From positions 1-50,016 of the forward strand of contig CANQPO010000005.1 in assembly GCA_947625695.1 (NCBI GenBank): a stretch of DNA of 50,016 bases. The letters are read 5' to 3'. The position numbers were made by a program, and so were the translations under genes. The stretch is from an uncultured Clostridia bacterium. Its GTDB lineage: Bacteria > Bacillota > Clostridia > Christensenellales > Borkfalkiaceae. This document shows positions 6,686-16,000 of the stretch, in pieces (the stretch's first letter is position 1; every line of letters starts with the position of its first letter). Below the pieces are notes generated by a model. The model was not told the origin of the DNA, made no database searches, and saw only the letters and a list, made by a program, of their open reading frames with translations.

Positions 6686-6707
6686 CCCCCTCCCCTACCC
6701 CTCCCCC
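6686..6707 (-). other. G-quadruplex motif, copy 1
   Basis: On the minus strand this reads G5-A-G4-TA-G4-A-G5: four G-runs of four or more with loops of only 1, 2 and 1 nt, a textbook stable quadruplex pattern. It is about 330 bp past the stop codon of the 3704-residue protein, on the strand that would be RNA if that transcript reads through. Confidence 0.8.
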
Positions 6708-6817
6708 GCTTACGCGAGGGCGGACAAGAACACCACCCACCCCCTTAGTCCCCCTCCAGTGGAGGGGGTTCTGTTGGGTTACGCTTGCCCTCCCGTGGAG
6801 GGGGTGAAGATAAGGTT

Positions 6818-6839
6818 CCCCCTCCCCTACCCCTCCCCC
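6818..6839 (-). other. G-quadruplex motif, copy 2
   Basis: The same G5-A-G4-TA-G4-A-G5 minus-strand motif, exactly 132 bp from copy 1 in the next tandem unit, with no base change. Confidence 0.8.
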
Positions 6840-6943
6840 GCTTACGCGAGGGCGGGCAAGGACACCACCCACCCCCTTAGTCCCCCTCCAGTGGAGGGGG
6901 TTCTGTTGGGTTACGCTTGCCCTCCCGTGGAGGGGGTAATGCG

Positions 6944-6976
6944 AGAAACAGCGAGGAAATTATCCTCGCTGTTTCT
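6944..6976 (-). other. 14-bp perfect hairpin downstream of the giant protein gene
   Basis: AGAAACAGCGAGGA (6944-6957) is exactly complementary to TCCTCGCTGTTTCT (6963-6976) around a 5-nt AT loop. It lies 60 bp after the stop at 7037. Neither strand continues into a T-run, so it is not a standard terminator. It could stabilise the mRNA 3' end or pause transcription. Confidence 0.6.
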
Positions 6977-7036
6977 GTGGATCGCTCAAAGCGTCCTCGG
7001 AACGCTTGCCAATACTACTTTTTGCAACGCGACCAT

Positions 7037-10000
7037 TTAATACGTTGTGTAGCCGTGGAGCGTTTCATCACCGCCCAATATTTTAATCGTATTGCCGTCC
7101 GCATCTTTGATTGTGATTGTAATAGCAACATGCCCGTAATTCTTTTTTGAATTTCCATCGGGAGTAACCGTTACTTGATCGGACAGATTCAATCCGCCTA
7201 CCTGTTGATCGGTATACTCATGAGTAGCATGATTTGTCTCCCCCTCATAGTTAGTATTATTATTAGCCCAAAAACGATAGACAATATCAATCATTATCGA
7301 CTCGCGAGGAGCACCCTCAAACGAAAGAACAGACAGATTGGCTATAATCGTGTGCTTTGCAGCTCCGCCAAACAATCCACCGCCCGAACGGCTACCATTA
7401 ACGGAAAGCGCTATCGGCGTGCTTGCCCACAGTGCTTCTACTCTGGTCTCAGCGGAGTTTTCGGCGAGTTCGAGCTTTTCGACTTTTGTCCACTTGCCGT
7501 CCGAGCCCTGTGTGAACCAGCCGAGGAAGGTGTAGCCATCGCGCGTGGGCGTCCAAAGGGTGTACGTGCTCTGGTAGGTGATGGTATAATCAGTATCTGC
7601 GTTGAGCTGATAGGACTCTCCCTCGTATTCGATATAGCATTCGATCGCGCTGTAATAGACGATGGTATCTTCGCCGTATTCCGCGGTGAACGTGGAGCCG
7701 TAAGGATCGTAATGGAAGGAGGTCGTACCCCATTTGCCTTTGCGGTTGCCGATGCTTCGGATCTCGCTGCTTGCGGGAAGATCGTAGACGTCTTTCTCGG
7801 CCGTGATCTCGTCCGTTTTGATGACGCCCGTGTTATCGGAATAGGTAACGGTCGATTCGAGATAGAGACGAGTCTTGAACACGTATTTTCCGGTCGGATG
7901 ACCGCCGTCATATTCGGCCTCCCACTTTTCAGGATCGAGGCAAGCATCGGCGCGGAAGGTGACCTCCTTGAGTTCGGTCACGTACACGGGGTAGATATCC
8001 ATGTTGCCCGTGATCTCCCTGTGCGGCCAGATGTACGTTCTGCCCTCTTCGGTCGTCTGCGGGCAGATGATGTTATGGCTCTCGGCGAGTTCGTCGGCAT
8101 AGACATGGGAGCTTGAGGAGAGTTGCCCGTCAAAGTTGAGCGCATCACCGAAGAAACTGCTGTTGAAGCTCCCCGTGTAGTTAATGCGGATATCGGATAC
8201 GGAGCCGCAGTCGGCGCCATTCACACTCTTGAAGTTTACGGTGTAGGTCGCAGTAGAGACGACCGCAACGTCATGTACGACGACCTTAGCATTGCCGCAG
8301 GCAAAGGTAAGTTCTACTGCCGCGCCGGCGTAGGACGCACCCTTTGACAAGAAGCCGTACTTCGCTGTCGTCATGCCGCTGTCGCCGAAATCAAAGATGT
8401 TGCTTCCGTCGTCCTTCTTTGTGAGTTTGAACTCTCTGCCCCCTTGCAATGTCTCGTTGCCGTTATTGCCGCAGAGAATATAGACTCCGGTCGTCGTCTG
8501 CGAAACACCCATTTTGTCATAGATTTCTTCACTGAACGTACCGTGGGGGAGCCCTCCCTTCGAGGTACCGGAGATAGAATAGGTGGCCGCAAAGTTGCTG
8601 CCGCTCCGCTCGATGGCCGTAATGGTGAGCTTGACCTGCTCGATCCACAAGGCGTAGAGCTCAACGTCGTATGCCTTTTCGCTGTTCGTCGCAGCGTTGT
8701 CGTCTACACGGTACTCCGCGACGTCGGTGACCATCTTCCAGCCTGCTTCATCCTGCGCAAACCATGCAAGAAGTTGATAGCCGTCGTCCGAGGTGGGCTT
8801 AAATACGTTCTCAATCTTCGTCTCGGCGTCCAGGAATATCGCGTCGTGATAGTAGCCCTTACCCGCAGTGTAACTATTGAGAGAAGCTGTTTCGATGTCG
8901 CTATAGAAGCGCACGGTGATGGAGTTGTTCTTCCAATGAGCGAAGATGGTGTTCTGCTCGTCGAAGTTGTCGCTATCGCCGACCTTCCACCCAAAGGCGT
9001 CTTTGATGACGTCGTCGTTGATGTCCTCAATTTGTATGCCACCGCCGAAGCGTTCGGTGTAGAAGCCCATGAAGTCGTAGCCGTCCTTCTTGAGCCCCTC
9101 GGCATGATGGGCGAGCGTTGTGCCGTTTTCGAGGGTCACCTGATTGCTGCCGTACACGTAGAGGAGCTTCCGCACATAGTACACGTCGCCCTGCACGCCC
9201 TTGCCATCGTCGAATGCGCCATCGATGCGCTTGAAGCCGTTTGCCGCATAATCTTTGAGCGGATAGAGCGAATACTGGTGAATGACGTAGGTGATGGGCG
9301 TGTACTTTGCCCTGATGACGATCTTGCCATCCGCTCCGTCGCCCCTTTCCGGCACGACATAGCTATTGAGGTCGATATTCCATTCGCCCGTGTAACCGTC
9401 CCTGTGCGGCACGGCGGGAAGGTCTTCTTGAGTGAGGGAAGAGCCGATCTGCTTGTTTCTCGGCTCGATCTCATCGAAGATGTTGCCGGTTTCGTCCCCA
9501 AAGTACACATTGACGCCAACCTCTTCCCAAACCGCCGTAAAGGTGGTGGCGGCCAAAACATTTGGCAAATGATCCATGTAGGTCTTGTCGCTCTGCCAGC
9601 CCGTGAGAATATACACATACTCGCCGACCTCTGCTTGGACATTGAGGCAAAGTTTGAAGATGGAGTCGTAGGTGAACGTGTAGGTTGCAACGTACTTTCC
9701 GTCTTGCAACGTGAAATCTACGCCGTCCCAATCTGTGATCGGGTATGCGCTCTCGAAGGTGATGTTATACTTGTTAGGCGTGTACTGCGCGGTGAACGTC
9801 TTGTTTTCCACTTCCTCCGAGAAGGTTGCGGGAACAGCATTATCCCATTGCGTGAAGGTGTAGCCCGTTCTTGCGTTTTCGACCCCTTCGGGAAGGACGA
9901 TTTCCTCGCCGAATTTGCCCGTGACAGACGTTTTCTTGCCGTTGACGTCGAAGGTGACGGTAAATTTGACGTCCTCCCAGACGGCGGTAAGCTCGAGCGC

Positions 10001-13000
10001 ATTCTCGCTGTCGAGATGCTGCCACTTGGCAAGGTCGGTGATGATGTGTCCCTCCGGGCACTTAAAGCCGACGAGTTCCTTGACAAAACCGTCCCCTCTC
10101 GCCCGCGTGCCGATATGAAGATCGTATGGACTGTTATAGGTATAATTGTCTGTCTTGACATATTGGCCGCCGGAAGAGACAAAGCCGGCAGACGGGATAT
10201 CGTAGTCGCTCGTGAAGCAGACGGTGTAAGTATTGGGAACCTCCACCGCATTGATCTCCATCTTGGGTTCGAGACTCGTAGGCTTCTTCCACTCCCAATG
10301 ATAGCCAAGCGCAGGCTCGGGCGCGCCCTCGAAGGAAGGATATTTGAGCTCGCTGTAAAACTCTTTCGTCAGCATGTCGTAGACGATCTTCTGCTCGTCT
10401 ATGAGCATTCCCTTGACAAAATATTTGATGCTGCCGAGCTGCCCTTCGAGGTAAGTGGTAATCGCCCAATCGGTTTCGACAACCTTTTGGCTCATGGCGT
10501 GATCGAGCGTCTCCTGCACGTTGCGGTCTGCAACGTTCGTAACGCCATAGTCCATCACGTTCTGCGGGTTGCGGTAGCGAAGGTCGGCGTTCAAATTGAG
10601 AATGGACGCGACCGTGAGCGACGCACTGAGCCCGCGCAGCACGCCCACCCCGCTCGATTTCAGGTTGATGTCGATATCGGAGAGAACATTGGAGAGCGCC
10701 GAACCGGTGATGACGAGATCCCAAAGCGCGCCGCCGTTCTCGCCGCCGCCCTCCGTAAACTTGTACGACTTGAGGTAGGTTGCAAGTTGGGCGCCGAAGT
10801 CCTTCTTTGCCTCGCCTGTGCCGCCGCCCGAACTCGAATCGCCGCCCGCATTCTTGAGCGCATTCGAAATCGTGCTGCCGAAGTTGAAGATGAAATCGAC
10901 CTGGTTGAGAATATCCGCCATGAAGTTTTCCATCGGCATCATGCGGTAGATCTCCTCTTTCTTCGATTCGTCCTCGGGGTTTGTGATGCGCTTGATATAG
11001 ACGTTTCCGTTCTTGATGGTGAGGTCTACCCAGCCCGCGCTCTTGAAGATATCAACGACAAGGCTCTCCTTGCTGTATTCGATGTGCACGGTGATGCCGA
11101 TATCGCCATTCTCGTCCACATCGACGGAGATCGCCATCCCGACCTTCACATCCTTGTTGATAATTCCGGCTACGTTCGCATTGATGTTGATTTCGCCGTC
11201 GATGTAGAAGTTCTTGTTGAGCGCGTAAGTATTCGCCCCTTCGCTCTGCCCTTCGCCGTGCGTGGCGCTCTTGACGAGGGAGAGAAGAAGTTTTTCCGCG
11301 CCGAGGAAGGTCTCGTATTCGCCCTCGGGAAGGAAAGGCGTTACTTTGCCATAATCAATAGCGCCGTGAAGAGAAGTGTTCTCCGTGCCCTTCGTGTTGT
11401 AAATGTTGAGAAGGTCGAGCTCTTGGAACTTGCCGTACTCTTTTACCGTTCCGTCCTCGCCTTCGACGTCCTGTGCCTTGATGAGGGTAGCCTGCACGTC
11501 GGCAAGTCCCTCTATTCCATAGATCGCCTCGGAATTGAGCGTAATGGAGAGCGTCGTCGTGCCCGCTTTGCCCTCTTCGCCCCCTTCGTCCGTGATCGTG
11601 AACGCTTTCAGATAGTCTGCGATCGACACGGCCTTGGCGTCTTGCGCGTCTTGCGCGTCTTGCGCGTCTTGAGTACCTTGAGTGTCTTGGGTATCCTGCG
11701 CATCCTGCGTCTCCGAGAGCGCCGCCGCCTCGCTGTTTTTGCCGAACAACTCGCCGAGAAGCCCCGACGCCTTGCCCGTCAAACTGTTGAGAAGCGCCGA
11801 GACGCTGCTTATGGTCCCCTGCGCTTTTTCGCCGAGCAGCTTGCCCATAAACGGCGTGAACGCCTTGAGCTGGGCGACGTTTTCCAGCGAGAGCCATTTT
11901 GAGATCATGTAGTTGTTGAGAATATCCACATCGACGCCGAGCATGGGAAGCACGGAAGAAAGAAGGGTGAGGATCTCGCTTGATGGCGCATAGAGCCGCA
12001 CGGGATCGTAACCCGCCGCCTTGTTCGCAGCGTCCACGCGATCAAACTGCGAGAGGGTGACGTAGAAGTCGAGGTTGCCGTCCTTGACTGCCTCTCCCTT
12101 GTCGTCCTTGGCGGGCGTATTGTCCGCACCGAGGGCAGCGTCGAGGATGAAGAGGTCGATATAGAGGCTGTTGTCCGCCGCATTCTTCGCTGTGATATTG
12201 ATGGAGGCATGCGCGAACACGTCGGTGTCTATCCAGAGGTTCTTGCCGTCTACGTCGAGATGAATGAGGGTTTTCTCACCGCGGTGCGTGGACATAGAGG
12301 CTTCGATGTCATACTTGACGCCACCAAAGTCTTTATAGGCGTCTTCGGTAGAAGTGACCTTACCATTAAAGGTAAGCGTAAGATCGGTCGTGTTGAGCAG
12401 GTCTATCGCGGAGCCGAGATAGCCGATGAACTCCTTGAATTGCTTCGTGCCCAAAAGTTCGGAGGGCATTGCGGGCACTTTGAGGACGGGCTTCCCTTCC
12501 CTATCCGTCGCGACCTTTCCTTCCGCGTCCTTCTCATATTCTGCGTTCTTCAGATAGAGCGAACCCTCAAACCCGAATTTGGGCGTCTCCAGAGAACCGC
12601 TCAAGTCTATGCCGATCTGCGCGTCGGAATTTTTGCTTCCCATCTTAATGGCGAGGGTCTTGACGAGCTGCGTCCAATCGAACGCGGCAGATTCGCCGCC
12701 GCCCGAGAGCAGACCGAGGACGCTGTTGAGAGATTCGAGTTTCGGAAGCGGGTTATTATCCACGGGTTCGCCATCCACGATCTTTTTCTCGAGCATATTG
12801 CCCACGACTTCGCGCAGTTTATTGTAAACATTGAGAAGCGCGTCGCCGAGCGAACCAAGCTCGTTGAAGGCGATCTCCACGCCGACCGAACCGATCGCAA
12901 GCTGCAAGGTGTTCGTTTTGCGGTCATAGGCGATGGTCGCTTCAAGCGCCAACTTGCCCTGCAAGGTAAGACAAATTTGCGCATACACCTTGAGACCGTC

Positions 13001-16000
13001 GTCTCCGAAGGAGAGAACGGCGTTCTCGATCGTCAGGTCGAGCTGGGCGCCCTCTATGCTCAGCGTAAACGCTCCACTGAGCGAAAGCGCCTTGTCCTTG
13101 AGAATTTGTCCGACAATGTCGAACAGAGCGGTGTTGTCAAGGTCGAAGTAGCCGTCCGTGTCCGCTTCGAAAGACTTGCCCTCCCCTACCGTAATTTCCG
13201 CGCCAAGCGCACTCGCCGTGAGTTTCCCGTCTTTGGTAAGCGCAACATCTACGCCGCCGAGTTTTAAGTTGATGCCGAGCGCTTTCATCAGCTCTGTACC
13301 CTTGACGGCGAGGGAGAGCGTATTGTCCGCCTCCGTGAGGGTGAGGAAATCTGCAAAGTCGAGTTTCAACAGTTTTTCGATGAGGGACACTGCCTGCGCG
13401 TCGTTTTCCGCTCCCACAAGAGAGGTGACGAGGGCAATTGCCTTCTCTGCGGTGAGCGAAACTTTGAACGCCTGCGAAGCGTTTGTAGGGTCCGCACCGT
13501 AAATTGTGAGATAGAGCTTCCCGCCCGCATACACAACGCCAATCTGCCTAAGTTCCTTTTCGCCGTAAGTGAGGGTGAATGTGCCCTGCACTTGAAGAGG
13601 CTTCAAGCCGAGGGAAATGTCGCCTTCAACGGAAAGCTCGCCCGTCTTATAGGAAACTTCCGCGGAGAGATAGCCGCCCTTTATGAGATCGGCAATCGTG
13701 TTTGCGTAGTCTACGATTTCGATGTAGTCGTCCGTCTCTGCGGTGAACTCTTCGCCCGCTTCTATCGTGATTTCCGCTCCGAACGCAGTCGCCGTGATAA
13801 CGCCGTCTTTGGTGAGTTCCACGTTTACTTCGCCAAGGTCGAAGTTGAGATTGAACGCCTTTAAAAGCTCCGTGCCGGCGATGGCAAGCGAAAGGGTGTC
13901 GTCCTCCTCCGTGAGCGTGAGAACGTCTGCGAAGTTGAGGTTCAGCAGCTTTTCGATGAGGTCGGTCCCCTCGGTGTCGATTTCGGGAATTTCAACAAAC
14001 TTCTCTACGAGTTTAATTGCTTCGTTGATGTTTGCGGATACTTTCATTCCGCCGAGCTCGAGATAGACAACGCCCTCGCCGTAGATAATGCCGATCTCTT
14101 GGCTTGCGCCGTTATATGTAATGGCAAATTTGCCCTGTGCCGCAAACGGCTTTAAGCCAAGTTGGAGCGTGCCCTCGACGGAGAGATCGCCCGTCTCCAT
14201 TGCATAGGAAACATGCGCGGAGAGATAGCCGTCCTTTATGATATCGGCAATCGCGTTTGCATAGTCTACGATTTCGATGTAGTCGTCCGTCTCTGCGGTG
14301 AACTCTTCGCCCTGCTTGATTTCGACAGTTGCACCGAATGCCTTTGCGGTGAGCACGCCCTCTTTGGTGAGTTCTACGTTTACTTCGCCAAGGTCGAAGT
14401 TGAGATTGAACGCCTTCAAAAGCTCCGTGCCGGCGAGGGCGAGGGAAAGGGTGTCGTCCTCCTCTGTGAGCGTGAGCACATCTGCAAAGTTGAGGTTCAG
14501 CAGCTTCTCGATGAGGTCGGTCCCCTCGGTGTCGATTGCGGGAAGGGTGATAAACTTCTCTACGAGTTTAATTGCTTCGTTGATGGTTGCGGAAACCTTC
14601 ATGCCGCCGAACTCAAGATAGACGACTCCGTCGCCGTAGATAATGCCGATCTCTTGGCTTGCGCTGTTGTATGTAATGGTGAATGTGCCCTGTGCTTGAA
14701 GAGGCTTCAAGCCGAGGGAAATGTCGCCATCGACGGAAAGGTCGCCCGTCTCCGTTGCATAGGAAACATGCGCCGTAAGATAACCGCCCTTTATGAGATC
14801 GGCAATCGCGTTTGCATAGTCAACGATTTCGATGTAGTCGTCCGTCTCTGCGGTGAAGGGAGTTCCTTCTTTGATAGTGATTTCCGCTCCAAATGCAGTC
14901 GCCGTGATAACGCCGTCTTTGGTGAGTTCCACGTTTACTTCGCCAAGGTCGAAGTTGAGATTGAACGCCTTTAAAAGCTCCGTGCCGGCGATGGCAAGGG
15001 AAAGGGTGTCGCCCTCTTCCGTGAGCGTGAGCACGTCGGCAAAGTTCAGATTCAGCAGTTTCTCAATGAGGTCGGTCCCCTCGGTGTCGATTGCGGGAAG
15101 TGTGATAAACTTCTCTACAAGGGCGATCGCCTCGCCGATGTTTGCGGAAACCTTCATTCCGCCGAGCTCGAGATAGACGACTCCTTCGCCGTAGATAATG
15201 CCGATCGGTTGCGTCGCGCCGTTGTATGTAATGGCAAATTTGCCCTGTGCAACAAACGGCTTTAAACCGAGTTGGAGCGTGCCCTCGACGGAGAGATCAC
15301 CCTTCTCTGTTGCGTAGGAAACTTCCGCGGAGAGATAACCGCCCTTTATGATATCGGCGATCACATTTGCATAGTCAACAATTTCGATGTAGTCGTCCGT
15401 CTCTGCCGTGAACTCTTCGCCCGCTTCTATCGTGATCTCCGCGCCGAACGCCTTTGCGGTGATAACGCCGTCTTTGGTGAATTCTACTTCCACATCACCG
15501 AGGGCGAACTCCATGCCGATCGCGTGCAAAAGCTCGGTCCCTTTGACGATGACGGTGAGCACGTCGTTTTCCTCGCCGAGCGAGAGGACCGAGCCGAAAT
15601 TCAGCCCAAGCACCTTGTTGATGATGGCGTTGGCGTTTATATCGCTCTCCGCGCCCACGAGCGAGGAGACGAGCGCGACCGCCTCGTTGACGTTCGCCTT
15701 GATACGGACGCCCTCTACGCCGAGATAAACGGTATTCCCCTCGTAGATGACGGAGAGCGTCTTTTCGGCGCTGCCGTAGCCGAGGGTGATCTCCCCCGCC
15801 GCCTTTTTGGACGAGAGGTTGAGCAGGATGTTCCCTGCCGCATGGAATTCTCCCGATGCAAAGGAGAGGGAGACAGACAGATTTTCGTTGGAGAAGAGCT
15901 GAATGAGCGCTTGGGCGTAGGGAAGAACGGGGGTGTATCCCGCCGTGTCGAGCGCGACGTCTGTGCCTTGCTTAAGCCCGATCTCCGCGCCGAGAGCGGA

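Larger units (their letters stand above)
6604..6937. repeat. 132-bp tandem repeat, about 2.5 copies
   Basis: The landmark ACCCCCTTA recurs with an exact period of 132 bp: CCCCTTA begins at 6609, 6741 and 6873. Each unit contains the palindrome CCCCCTCC-AGT-GGAGGGGG, a second half-palindrome TCCCGTGGAGG, a very C-rich stretch and CGCTTACGCGAGGG. Since 132 is a multiple of three, reading frames stay open through it. The resulting low-complexity proline/glycine peptides have no ribosome binding site and I do not call them genes. Confidence 0.9.

Noticed and set aside
6604-6937. CRISPR array
   Set aside because: The repeats are contiguous 132-bp units with no unique spacers, and no cas gene is in the window.
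6567-7040. Possible small proteins in both directions across the 132-bp repeat
   Set aside because: The frames stay open only because the period is a multiple of three. The peptides are low-complexity Pro/Gly strings with no start signal.
7037-7400. LPXTG or other sortase signal at the end of the 3704-residue protein
   Set aside because: The C-terminus is DGNTIKILGGDETLHGYTTY, with no sorting motif, hydrophobic segment or basic tail.
8444-11902. Plus-strand open frame of about 1150 codons inside the giant repeat gene (also similar ones near 15272-16720 and 34983-37937)
   Set aside because: All are shadows from the GC-biased third positions of the real minus-strand genes; no promoter or ribosome binding site supports them.
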